A stretch of DNA of 64,000 nt, taken from the NCBI GenBank assembly GCA_946902985.2, contig OX336396.1:234872297-234936296 (forward strand), read 5' to 3'. The translations under genes and the position numbers were made by a program. Of the stretch, positions 44,401-55,396 are shown piece by piece; position 1 is the first letter of the stretch; each line of letters begins with the position of its first letter. The notes beneath the pieces are model-generated. The model was not told the origin of the DNA and ran no database searches. It saw only the letters and a program-made list of their open reading frames with translations. Source of the stretch: Meconema thalassinum (lineage: Eukaryota > Arthropoda > Insecta > Orthoptera > Tettigoniidae).

Positions 44401-44793
44401 TCTCAATGTACTGCACCAACTGCTGTGCCGAAGATCTCGGTTTCAAACCCGGCCAAAGTCGTCGAATTTTTTAAGAGCGTTAAAATCCTTCAATATGCCT
44501 TCCTTCGTAGGGGAAGTAAAGCCGGTGGTCCCATATCATAGATTTATGGCATATAAAGGACCCTTCCTCTAACTGTATTTTGTGAAGCTAAATTTCTAGG
44601 TTAGATTTCGTTTAAACGCTCTATCAAAGTTCCAACATTCACCACTAGGTGTCAGTAAAATCTGGTAGTGAAAGTTGGAACTACTTGAAATTGAACGGAA
44701 CTTGTAGCTCACCCCATGGGTGTCGCTTGGCAGCTACAGCCCCTGGCAATTCGAACATGTCCTCGGACACTCCCGGTACTAAATGCCATACGC

Positions 44794-44856
<63 letters not shown>

Positions 44857-44858
44857 AA
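44401..44858 (+). mobile_element. SINE with (AAAT)n tail, plus strand
   Basis: Partial head (GGTTTCAAACCCGG near 44429), middle GTAAAGCCGGTGGTCCC, then the CGGACACTCCCGG and CCATACGCTAAAT end module and a long (AAAT)n (44793-44857). Same combination as 424-855. Confidence 0.75.
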
Positions 44859-45159
44859 CGAAGAAATCATGGCGCCAGTCCTCGCATGACAATTTTCGGC
44901 TTACGTTAGTCGGGACAATCTGTAAAAAATAAGGGGGAAAATCCAAATATTTTGGTGCAGAACAATCTCATTGCTCACATTCTTGTTGATCCATGTTTAG
45001 GGTCTAAGGACACCTTGGTCATCAGCTCCTATGTTCAAAAATCAAAATGACTGTTTTAGGCGCCACCATCAAGGCCAATTTTACTGTTTCAAAAATCATT
45101 TTCATTTTTCTGTATGTTAATTTTGAAAAATATAAGTAAGCCTCATTTTATATTGCGAA
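44859..45159. other. Nothing recognised
   Basis: AT-rich, no repeats shared within the window. Confidence 0.5.
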
Positions 45160-46060
45160 CTAGCAACTCGCCCCGGCTTCGCCCGGGAACAGTTATAAAT
45201 GCATTACGCGATAAGCGCATTCTTTCGATGTCAATAAACTACAACCCTTATCCATTTTACGGTTCGGCATGATGAGTTAAAACCACATGTGCAACGAATT
45301 CTTGTCGGACGCATTTTAAGAATGGCGAAGTGCATGAAACACAAATCTCCCTTCCGCCCTATCTTAACTTGACTGTGAATTTTGCGGAACGAAAAGTTTA
45401 CAGGCGAAATGAAGAAAAGCCGAGTTGCACTTCCAGGGAAACTCCAAACACAACCATTCTTCTCTAAAGTTCTTAACTCAACACGACTCGACAGTTTGCT
45501 GCTGGCTGTACCTGGGGGCAATAAGCTCGTCCGCTAGCTAAGCTGTAACTGGGGTGGTAGACTCGCCCCTAGCTAGCTCGTAAACTGTCGCCTCAGTAAC
45601 TGAATGGAGATTGTTGGAAGACATGAAAACGTAAAAACACTTATAGTAGGCGATGTATTGGAGATAGAGATATGCCTTCCCGGGCTTTTTTTAGAACCTT
45701 TCATGCTGAAGAATTCTTACACTCATAGTATATAGATATTTTAACGGGTTGCCCAGCGTAAGCTTACAAAGCGCTCGGACGCCAGGTTTTTTTTTCCGAC
45801 TTTTTCACTGAAATCGTTACTGCTCGGCTTCCTTTGATCATAAATAAATTATTTTCTACAGAAATCATCCTCGAAATATCCTTTACAGAATGGTGAAAAC
45901 TGCATCTAAATCAATTCAGTGGTTCTCGAGTTTACCCGTAACATCCAAGATTCGGGGACTTAGTTTTATACTAAGGAGAGATAGTTCATAGGACGACACC
46001 AGGTGTAAAATTACTTCATTAAAATACGTACGACTACGACAAAAAGGGAGTGACACACTG
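45160..46060 (-). mobile_element. Helitron-like element, 3' end on the minus strand
   Basis: Minus strand reads CCCGGGCGAAGCCGGGGCGA, then GTTGCTAG at 45160 followed by T: a stem-loop CCCGG/CCGGG and the CTAG terminus of canonical Helitrons. The 5' end is not identified; the stated right limit is arbitrary. No Rep/helicase in the interior. Confidence 0.5.
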
Positions 46061-46579
46061 CGGGTCAAAATGACCCGGCGCCAGTGTTCGTGATATATTT
46101 TTTCACGCCAGTTCTCAAGGATTAAACACCTTCAAATGTTTTCCCACAGAGCAAGGATCCAATGCCTCAACTTTGGGTACAGCAAGGAAGAATCTTACTG
46201 CTTCACCACACAGTCGGTCTGGCAGGAGTAATTGTTATACATGCACCAGTGGTTCACTTGCTGAGATCCTGCGGTTTTTAACATCATTACCAGGTTTCAC
46301 CGCCCTGTGACACTAAACGTACAATTACAGCATAATGAATGCTTCCTCGTGCACGAGAATCCTAATTGTACCAGTAGTGGTGTGAAAATTGCATTGCCGC
46401 TCGTCGAGTGAAGTGCATTGCCGCTCAGTTCCTTACTAATGAGTATAGCATATATTACTATGCCCCTAATGAGACTATTCCTCCAACGCATCACTTAGCA
46501 GACAGCTCTTAAGTTGTACTTCGAACCTTTAATGACTGCTCATCTTCATCCCTCGCGTAACTTTGATCGTATAACGTCT
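46061..46579. other. Unassigned
   Basis: Contains the palindrome GGGTCAAAATGACCC (46065-46079), a motif also seen in some piggyBac-type ends, but no TTAA partner is visible. Confidence 0.35.
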
Positions 46580-46732
46580 AACTCATCAGCTGCCCCTAAT
46601 AATATCATTTTATGCATCCCAAATAACGAGTGTTGTCAGGAAGGTCGATACAGTGAAATTCTTTCGCTGGAGCGGGACCGATGGCCAGCTGCCAGGCGGG
46701 CGCGCCTTCCGCCAGACAACCGAGCTCGGGCC

Positions 46733-47035
46733 GCGAATAGAGCGCGTCTTCGTCTTCGGGCAAATGCCGGGATGGTACCTACTGTCAGGCCATGGCCGCC
46801 TCCTTCCCTCTTCCTAGCCGATCCATCCCAATCTTCCATCCCTTCCCTTCCCTCATGAGGTCCCTGTTCGCTTTGCAGGTGAGGCTGCCTGGGCGAGGTG
46901 CTGATCACACCTCCCCAGTTGTATCCATCCCGACGAAATGTTCCGAGCTCCAAGACACTGCCCATAGAGGCGGTAGTGGTGAGTTCCCTCGCTGAGTCCG
47001 TGGGAACCACCAACCTAGAGGGTAAATTGACAAAA
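46733..47035 (+). mobile_element. SINE 3' part (485-bp type)
   Basis: Starts at GGGCAAATGCCGGGATGG and runs to GGTAAATTGACAAAATA; matches 10330-10600 inverted. The tRNA head is missing. Confidence 0.7.
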
Positions 47036-48001
47036 TAAAAAAATAAAAGCTACTAAACTAACATCTTCGAGGGTGTGAAGTGTCAGCGCACAGATAAAAA
47101 CCTAACATAAACAACAGCTTCTTGCAAGATTTAATTAAAGAAGCACAGATTGTTTTTTTTTTTTTTTATTTATTTCTTGGGGATCTGGGTGAGCTTACGT
47201 CACCAGTTAAAGGATAGAACTTACGTTTTCACAGAAGATGCTGAAAATGTTCTCCTTCAGCTGACAGACAGTAACTTTGTAAGTTATAGCGTTACATTAT
47301 GTAGCTACTCCTGTACCCCTCTGCGTGTTTACTGTCATTAATTGAAGCACGGACCTAAGCCCGTTTGATGTTTAATTGTTGGGTAATTTAAAATACAAAG
47401 TTTTCAGATCAATTACCCGTACTCTAATGGACCTGGAGAACAATACACGGCAGCAGATATTCCTCACAACAGAAGGGAATTACAACGTGTAAACGGTAAT
47501 TTATGTGCACGGTACAACGCCTGTCTGTCAGCTGTAAGAGAACACTCTCAGCGTCTTTTGTGAAAAGCTATGTTCTTTAATCATGATTTGTTGGTGAATT
47601 TACCATTAATTAATATACTTTGTTACGGTTTCTACATGCGCGCTGTCCGCGGCCCGAACTCGGTTGGCTTGCGGAAGGCACGCGCGCCGGCCCCGCTCCA
47701 GCAGAAGAATCTCCCTGCATTTCTCTGTTTGCATCCTTTATGTCAGGCTGTTCCAGCCGAGCAGCTCGCCAATGAGCAGCCGAGTACTCGCCGCCTTGCG
47801 TGAGTAAACCTGCAACATGCAATAGAGCTCTGCTGTGGGGGGCTGCCGTCACTGCGTGATGAATACATCAAGACTAGCAGGAAGCGCATGGACTTGTGTT
47901 ATGACCTTCGCCCAGTGACGTATTGGCTATCACCCCCAGTCCCACTCCAACCGTGCTCCGAGCATTACTGCTGAGTACTCGCGTGTACGCATACTCAAAC
48001 T

Positions 48002-48518
48002 GGTTGGTTGATTCTTAAGTTTAGGGGCTGCGACAACGCAGTCATGTTGCCCCGTGTACTTTGGGTGTGTGTAGAATCTGTCTGATAACCGGTGTTAATT
48101 GTGATGACTGTATTAGTGTGTGTTATCTGTTTTTTTATTCAAGTAAGGACTGCAGACTTTTGAATTTTTCACATAGTTCCCACTTTTGCCTCCAAACGCC
48201 ACCGTCAACGACTACTAGTTCAGAACTTAGCTACCAGACGCCACCGCAGTCGGCTCTTGGCAACGAACGTAGGAACCTAAGAGCGTTGTTTATATTCTTA
48301 ACCTATACAATTTAGCTTCACACAGGTGTAATTAGTGGAAGGTTCTTTAACATGCCATAAATCTATGACATGGGACCGCCGGCTTTACTTCCCCTCCAAA
48401 GGATGGCATACTGAAGGATTTTAACGCTCTTAAAATATCCAACGACTTCGGCCGGATTTGAACCCGCGATCTTGGGCATAGAAGCTCAGCATGCTACCGA
48501 CTACGCCACCGAAGCCGC
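48002..48518 (-). mobile_element. Full-length SINE, AACC-tail type (517 bp)
   Basis: Target duplication CATACTCAAACT at 47990-48001 and 48519-48530. Minus-strand head GGCTTCGGTGGCGTAGTCG, box B GGGTTCAAATCC, tail AATCAACCAACCA. Close to 24789-25319. Confidence 0.92.
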
Positions 48519-48550
48519 CATACTCAAACTCATGGATTCGGAACAGCCTG

Positions 48551-48704
48551 CCCTGTGGTACTAATACACTGCAAGCATATGCGGGAAACGATACTGAACA
48601 CTATCACTTTTCCCTCGTATTAGTCTGTAGTCACATCGAGGGAAAAATTATAGTGTTCAGTATCGTTTGCAGGATATGCTAGCAGTGAATTAGTACCATA
48701 GGGG
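48551..48704. mobile_element. Near-perfect palindrome, 154 bp
   Basis: Left arm 48551-48617 (CCCTGTGGTACTAATACACT ... TTCCCTCG), 19-nt loop, right arm 48637-48704. The inner 30 bp (AAACGATACTGAACACTAT) pair exactly. A small hairpin MITE; family not identified. Confidence 0.7.
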
Positions 48705-48796
48705 ATGAGAGCAGAGAAATATCGACCTTCCTGACAACACCGCCTGTTGGGATGCATAATACAATAGTATTAGCGGCAGCTGATTCACCTGGTATA

Positions 48797-50245
48797 CAGG
48801 GTGTCGGAAAATAAGAGGTAGAAAATCAAACCACGCATGGGGGTGGGTCTGGGGAGCAATATGAGTTTGGATACCTGTGGGCGCAAACCAACCGTTAAGC
48901 CCCTGTGAGCATTTGCAATTACGAGGAATCTTGGCATCGTCGCGTAATGAGCAGCATCGAGTACGGCGTCTACACTCCTTGTGTGTTTCGAGTGATTATT
49001 GCGCAATACGATCTGTCATGCAAAGAAGAAATAAGAAAAAAAAGCACAATTATTTTCGGATTCGAGCCCGAAGCAGATGGGAGCACACTGAACGGTGCCA
49101 TCACCTTGCCCACTTTTTTTTTTTTTTTATTAGCTCTTTACAGAATTACAGAATTTTCAGATATGATAAATACCATACTAATACATCACAAGAAATCCAG
49201 ATAGTGTCCATATTTATCGTACAATTGTCCACTTTCACTAAGCTTCCAACGCTCTTTTTGCAGGTGATACCTGAGATCCAGGAAAGAGAAATGTTGATCA
49301 TTGTCCATCACGAAGTGTACATATTGGCCCATTATCCACACAATGGCAGTCTGTTTAATTTGGGGGAAGGCGGTCACCGACAAACGAACCAACTTCCTGT
49401 CATCAAGGTCATCCGTGGGCACATTTAATAGTTGACATACTTTTCCCTTACACCACAGCCACGTGGAGGCAACTCGCGTGCATGATGAGAAGCGGTGTAT
49501 CGCCGTATCAGTTTGACCACATATAGTACACCATGGGTAAGCTTCAAGATGGATGGTATATCGCCGTAGAGCGGTTGGGATGAGATTGTTGAGGAAGATA
49601 AAAACCTGGGAGTGTACAGCAGAAGAAATGGTCATAGCCCCAAAATTTTTCCAAACAGTGGGCCAATGGACGTAGAGGGTGGTGGCCTCTATTCGCGGTT
49701 TGGAGTGTACCGCTTGCCGCAACATGTTATAGATACTTTTCGTCGTTGGAACAATCCCTGAAGGCATTTGGCGAACAGTTTCCAGAAGGTGCTGTTGATG
49801 GTCCCTAAATATCTTCGGCAAAGCTCTATCACAACCACGGGCTGTGTTTCGAATATCTTTGTATAGCGCTTTCGTAAAAGTGTCATGTTGGGAAAGAATG
49901 GTGATATCGTTCTTGCAGAGGAGTGCACGGCATTCCATGCCATGAGCTGTTAGCCCTAGCCCGCCTTGCCGGGATGGGAGATACAACTGTTCCCGTTGTA
50001 CTCGGAACAAAAAATGACTGAGCTACGAGAACCACAGGACAGGTGCTCTGCTCGAAACACACAAGAGTGTCGACAACGCACTCGATTGTGCTCATTGCTC
50101 GACGTTGCCAAGCTTCCTCGTAATTAGAAATGCTCACAGGGGCTTAATGGTTATTTTGCGCCCACAGGTATCTTAACTCATTTTGCTCCCCAGACCCACC
50201 CCCATGCGCGGTTTGATTTTCTACCTCTCATTTTCCGACACCCTG
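48797..50245. mobile_element. TIR element with 195-bp ends enclosing a LINE fragment
   Basis: Ends CAGGGTGTCGGAAAATAAG and its complement. Arms 48797-48992 and 50051-50245 match at about 89%. Flanks read GGTATA...TATACC, so the target duplication is TA or TATA. The interior holds the LINE remnant at 49112-50025 and no transposase. Confidence 0.8.
49112..50025 (-). pseudogene. LINE ORF2 C-terminal part with zinc-binding domain (about 280 aa)
   Basis: The minus-strand frame is open from a TAG near 50035 to a TGA near 49185. It begins LFRVQREQLYLPSRQGGLGL...ECRALLCKND and continues VWKNFGAMTISSAVHSQVF, NNLIPTALRRYTIHLEAY. The C-terminal zinc motif of non-LTR reverse transcriptases follows: CTICGQTDTAIHRFSSC (C-x2-C-x8-H-x4-C). 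The RT and endonuclease are missing. After the stop, the 3' UTR ends in a poly-A tract (49112-49126 as T on plus), so it is a retroposed, 5'-truncated copy. Its long open frame suggests moderate age. Confidence 0.85.
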
Positions 50246-50475
50246 TATACCATTGTTATGGACTATTGAAAAAGGAGAAAACTAAGAGATCGCAGGTTTT
50301 TCTCGTCTAGCGAGCAAATTTTCAAGACAAATGGTTCTACAAAATCCACAGCGACACCCACAGATAGTCTCTGCCCACCAAAAACAAAAATATGAAAACA
50401 TTTCAGAAACTTAGTAAGTGTGGTAATTATTACTAATACATATTAAGGTTAAGCACTCGAAAAAAGAACTATTTA
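50246..50475. other. Nothing recognised
   Basis: AT-rich spacer. Confidence 0.5.
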
Positions 50476-50851
50476 CTCTGCTCGTCAAAAGTTTGGACTA
50501 CTGCCATCAATTGTATGCTGACGCTGCCATAGAGGAGTGGGACCTCTTACCCCAAGATAAACTTGATGGTCTCATTCAGAGCGTGCCTCCTCCATGTGCG
50601 GAGAGGACTACTAAAGACTGATACTGATCATCATGAGATACAGATTTTCAATTTTTGTTTACCAAAGGGACACTTACAAGCGAGTTAGCTATGTTATCCT
50701 AACCTTTCAGTGTTATCTAGCAACGATTGTAATTTTTTCCAGAAGGACTGATGCTTAGTTTGTTAATAAGTTATTGTACAATCCTCAATTGATTTAATAT
50801 AAGACGCATTTGTAGTAACATCTATGGTATTTCAAATTTTGTTGAGCAGTG
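50476..50851 (+). mobile_element. Tc1-type remnant, 376 bp
   Basis: Flanked by TA (50474-50475 and 50852-50853). The left end CTCTGCTCGTCAAAAGTTTG is a diverged inverse of the right end AAATTTTGTTGAGCAGTG. Inside, 50511-50621 reads AAIEEWDLLPQDKLDGLIQS and ends at TGA: the Tc1 transposase C-terminus (EEW...L..L..S.P.R). The DDE core is gone. Confidence 0.7.
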
Positions 50852-51779
50852 TATTTTAATGTTGCAAAACTTAGGAATGACGATCTCATCAACAAAACAG
50901 TCTTCCTCCCTCAACTAACCTATGAAGGTGTAGCTGCTATTGCTGTGATACACATACGCAGTAAGTCCTAAAATACTATAGAATTCAGGGGCGGTTCTAG
51001 GCTCTCCCGTCACTGGCTATGAGGATATAATCTGGGCTCTGTGCCGGATACAGTTTGGCTCAAGGTAGTACAGGAAGTGAAGTAAAATGCCATCTATCGG
51101 TCATAATGAGGTATTGAGCCAGCGCTATATCTGTCTGTCACAAAGGGAAGAAAAGAAGAGGGTGTAGACCAATGGCCTGATTGGCTGGAAGTAATTTGAC
51201 ACTCATTGGTTATTGGTGGGGGGGTTCGTTGGCACAAATTGACAACTAATCGCTCTCACACAAGGAATATTAATTCTCGATTTCTCTAAAAGAGGGCTCT
51301 GCATCCAATATTGAAATCTAATCTTGTGAAATAGTGAAAATAATATGTATTTATTAATTACTCACCTGGTAAATTTAATATTTAAGTGAATGAATAAAAA
51401 TGAAAAAGTACGATCATGACATGTTCACGGATTAATGACGGTAGCTAAAATGTATGGTTGATAAACCATCTGCACCTGTCAGGTCTAGATAAAATCGCAC
51501 GTATTTCTGTATGCTGTCTTGTTCGTAGTTATTTTTTGTGAGTGACAAGGCGTTAAAGAGTCGAACATTTAGTTTGTGTTGTAGGCTAATCGTGTGTGAG
51601 TGGTTGAGTGCTGCAAAAGTTTCTTTTATATATTTTCTTATTGTCGGCAAGTTCTGATGTGTCATGTTGACTTTCAAGATTAGTGTAGCCTATATATACA
51701 TCGGAAATCGAACCCTTGGTGAGAAATGAGCAAGAAGACTGCTCTGTTATCATGTTATGAAAATACGAATATTATCACA
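50852..51779. other. Nothing recognised
   Basis: CAGGGGCGG at 50996 resembles a hAT-type end but has no partner. No supported frame. Confidence 0.4.
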
Positions 51780-52620
51780 TTTTTAGCCTATTTTCATTTT
51801 ATGAAAAAATAGGCTTATGAGATCACATTTTGTCCGTGTGTGTGTGCGTATATGTGTGTGGATGTGTGTGTGTGTGTGTGTGTCCAAATAACTTTTAAAT
51901 GGCAAAAGCGATTTCAATGAAACTCGGTAAAGCCATAGTACTATTTTGGTGGACCTCGACCGTGCCCTTCAAATTTTATTAAGACTCATCAATCCATCAT
52001 GGCGGCTGTGCGAAATATTTCACCGGCATTCCACATCTCCGAAGCTATTACTGATATCACCCTGAACTTTTGAACGGTAATAAAGGGCACTACTACAAGT
52101 TCACCTATCGAACTCTCACAATCCTGTTAACGACAAATTGAACATGGCGGCAAGTAAATATGAAACTTTAAAATAGACTTTTCTCGCTATTTAACCATCC
52201 AAACGCAATGAAACGTGGTACAGAAAATATTTGAATACATTGTAATGCACTGGCAAATAATGTAATTCAATTGTCTACATAGCCTCACGATGGCGGCTGT
52301 GCGAAATATTTCACCGGCATTCTATATCTCCAAAACTATTAGAGATATCACCCTTAAATTTTGTACGGTGATAAGGGGTACTACTCGTAGTTCAACCATG
52401 AGTGTTTGAAAAGCCTATAAAATACAAAACGAACATGGCGGCCAAGCGAATGTGGGTCACTTCAATAGCATTTTCTCGCGATTTAACCATCTGAGCGCAA
52501 TGAAATAGGGTACAGTAAATGTTCATACACATTGTAATGCACTGGCATCTAATTTATTTCAATTGTGTACATAACCTCAATATGGCGGCTGTGCGCATTT
52601 GTCGTGTATTAATCATGCGA
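51780..52620 (+). mobile_element. Helentron-like element, family A copy 4, 3' truncated
   Basis: TTTTTAGCCTATTTTC hairpin, GT tract, CGATTTCAATGAAACTCGG, and ATGGCGGC monomers to about 52585, then unrelated sequence. The 3' terminus is missing. Confidence 0.7.
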
Positions 52621-52770
52621 TCTTTCAACACATTAGCAGTAGCCAAACACTACTTTGTAGTTATAGGCTTTTATCATCATTACAACAGAGCACTTGAAGG
52701 TCATTTCCGCATAATGGTTTACAATTCTATCAGGGGCGGCTCAAGGCCTCCAAAGGGGAGTGCCAAGTAA

Positions 52771-53040
52771 AACAATAGTTTCGTGATGAACTATACAGCC
52801 TATCTCCATATATCCTAGTTATGTTAATTGCCTCTATCAACATACAATATTTCAGTTTGATTGCTGTAATACATTCGTAGATATTAAGAAGCATCTCTAT
52901 AATTCGGATGGTCACCATGTTGGATTTTTATGTAGATCCTAGAGTTATGTACTATTACACGAACTGTGTCGGTGTAGTATTCAAACATCAATCGCATGAT
53001 TAGGACACAAGAATTGTAAATCAGATTTTAAAATTACGCA
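52771..53040 (-). mobile_element. Helentron-like element, family A copy 5, 3' fragment
   Basis: Minus strand ends GATAGGCTGTATAGTTCATC...GAAACTATTGTT at 52771. Only the last 270 bp remain; opposite orientation to copy 4, with 150 bp between. Confidence 0.65.
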
Positions 53041-53344
53041 GGTTATCCCAACAATACAATGATTTCATACTTTATAGTTTCCTTTTCTCTGGAATATTGA
53101 ACACAGACTGAACTCTAGATCCTCGTTGTGTAACCAGTCAACTCCGTTGTCGGATAGCTTTTCTCTCAACCTGCACAGAGTGACAGGAACCCTCTGGTAA
53201 CGTGATATATTACGCTGCGTTTAAAAGATAACGAAATGAAACTGAAGGATATATTGATTACATGACCAGGCGCGTACACTAAGATGACACACTCCCAATT
53301 TATTTCATCTTGCTGCCACTCACTGACAGTACAACTTATCACTA
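53041..53344. other. Nothing recognised
   Basis: Mixed sequence. Confidence 0.5.
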
Positions 53345-53367
53345 TCTTCTATATATATAAAGCTCAA

Positions 53368-53406
<39 letters not shown>

Positions 53407-54545
53407 TATGTATACAAATCCACACCGTTTCACCGATCTGAACCAAAATTTGTATACTTACCCTTCGTAACCCTGCGGGTAACCCTGTCCACTTGAAATT
53501 TCCGACAGACAACCCCATTCCCTGCATTTAAGCCCTTTGACCCAAATCTACACCGTTTCACCGATCTCAACCAAAATGTGTATACTTATCCTATGTAACC
53601 CTGTGAATAACACTGTCCACTTCAAATTTCGGACAGACCACCCCATTTCCTGCATTTAGGCCCTTTGACAAACATCTACACTGTTTCACCGATCCGAACC
53701 AAAATTTGTATACTTATCCTTTGCAACCCTGCGGGTAACCCTGTCCACTTGAAATTTCGGACAGACCACCCCATTCTCTGCATTTAGGCCCTTTAGCCCA
53801 AATCTACACCGTTTCACCGATCAGAACCAAAATTTGTACACTTACCCTTTGGTACCCTGCGAGTAACACTGTCTGCTTGAAATTGCGGACAGACCACTCC
53901 ATTCCCTGCATTTAGGCCCTTTGGCCCAAATCTACACAGTTTCACAGATCTCAACCAAAATTTGTTATTTACCGTCTGGAACCCTGCGAGTAACACTGTC
54001 TGCTTGAAATTTCGGACAGACCACTCCATTCCCTGCATTTAGGCCCTTTGGCACAAATCTACACCGTTTCACCGATCAGAACCAATATTTGTATACATAC
54101 CCTTTGGTGCCCTGCGAGTAACACTGTTTGCTTGAAATTGCGGACAGACCACCCCATCCCCTGCATTTACGCCCCTTGGCTCAAATCTACACCGTTTCAC
54201 CGACCTGAACCAAAATGTGTATACTTACCCTTTGTAACCCTGTGAATATCACTGTCCACCTAAAATTTCGGACAGACCACCCCATTTCCTGCATTTAAGC
54301 CCTTTGCCAAAAATCTATATCGTTTCACCGATCCGGACCAAAATATGTATACTTACCCTTTCGAACCCTGCGGGTAACCCTGTCTACTTGAAATTGCGGA
54401 CAGATCACCCCGTTCCCTGCATTTAGGCCCTTTGGCACAAATCGACACCGTTTCACCGATCATAACCAAAATTTGTATACTTACCCTTTGGTACCCTGCG
54501 AGTAACACTGTCTGCTTGAAATTGCGGACAGACCACTCCATTCCC
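53345..54545 (+). mobile_element. Helitron-like 5' part with a 128-bp tandem array
   Basis: Starts A/TCTTCTATATATATAAAGC, then (GTCT)n at 53371-53405. About nine units of 128 bp follow, each containing CACCGTTTCACCGATC, CCAAAATTTGTATACTTA and GACAGACCACCCCATTCC. The landmark occurs at 53424, 53552, 53680, 53808, 53936, 54063, 54191, 54319 and 54447. The array is cut at CCATTCCC by the dispersed repeat. Not coding. Confidence 0.6.
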
Positions 54546-55030
54546 GGAAAGAAGACAGGGTCCGTCCCAAAGGCAATGGAAAAAAGGGGTAAAACCGGAC
54601 CCAGCTCAGGAAACCCTCAGGGTTGCCAGCTCCCGAATTCACCAGCCATGAGCCCTTGAGGATGTAGCACTATCCAGGGTGCACCAGAAGTGGTGGGGCT
54701 ACACACACCCTGCCTCCTTGAGGGTCTTGAGCAGAAGACATGAGATATTAAGAAAATAAAAAGAAGGCTGACACCTCGAAGAATGAGGCTATCAGGAATG
54801 ATTAGACAAGGGCCAATTAAGGCCTTAAAGTGAAAGAGTTGCTAGGCCTCGGATACCCTGATACCATCGGGGTCGGAAGAGAACAAGAGTTTGACCAAGG
54901 GAGGCTGACAGGAAAGAGAACTGAAAGGAGCCTGGCACCAGTAAATAGAAGCGATGCCGGACTCAGCTGGGGTCCCGTGGTCGCAAACCCACGTCCCACA
55001 AGTTGTGGGACCCTGGTGGGTGAAGGGGGG
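54546..55030. repeat. Dispersed repeat, copy 2 of the 0.48-kb family
   Basis: Matches 26230-26720. It interrupts the 128-bp array within a unit, so it arrived after the array formed or marks its broken end. Confidence 0.7.
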
Positions 55031-55396
55031 AGGAGGGGGCAGGTGTGAGAAAACTTGCTGATTCATCGCGAGGTGACATGAGAGAAATGTCCAGACCCCG
55101 CCGTGTTACCTGGTATTGCTGACTATGCTGATGTTCATACAGGGTCTTTGCTCAAACCAGTGTAGTGTTACGAAAGAATGAGTGATTCACCGATCAAAGT
55201 GAATAGGACCGGGAATCCCCTCGAAGGTTCATGCAGCTTGGACCGAGCATTACTCGATAAGCTCTTTCACTACACGCATCGACTATAGGCTTAAGCCAGA
55301 AAATAACGTTCAGACTTTGGAAGACATCGAAGGTAGAAATCTGAATTATCTGTATCAGATTTAAAATTACACCATGTTCGTTTAGTAGTCATTTTT
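55031..55396. other. Nothing recognised
   Basis: No shared repeat; the 128-bp array does not resume. Confidence 0.5.

Larger units (their letters stand above)
46580..48787. repeat. Large interrupted inverted repeat
   Basis: The left arm 46580-46745 pairs with two right-hand pieces: 48715-48787 (GGGATGCATAA, GGCAGCTGAT) and 47636-47712 (GGCCCGAACTCGGTTGGC). An inner pair, 47204-47270 and 47519-47585 (CAGCTGACAGACAG / CTGTCTGTCAGCTG), lies between. The right arm is split by about 1 kb containing a SINE and a palindrome, and the left is followed by a SINE fragment. Consistent with one old foldback-type element opened by later insertions. Confidence 0.6.

Noticed and set aside
48877..49428. 183-codon plus-strand frame
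   Set aside because: It runs through the TIR, the poly-A tract and antisense LINE coding, so it is a shadow of those features.
50996..52740. hAT element between CAGGGGCGG motifs at 50996 and 52731
   Set aside because: Both motifs read in the same direction and no 8-bp duplication or transposase is seen.
53345..54545. Regular repeat array resembling a CRISPR array
   Set aside because: Units of 128 bp are homologous throughout with no unique spacers, and the DNA is eukaryotic.
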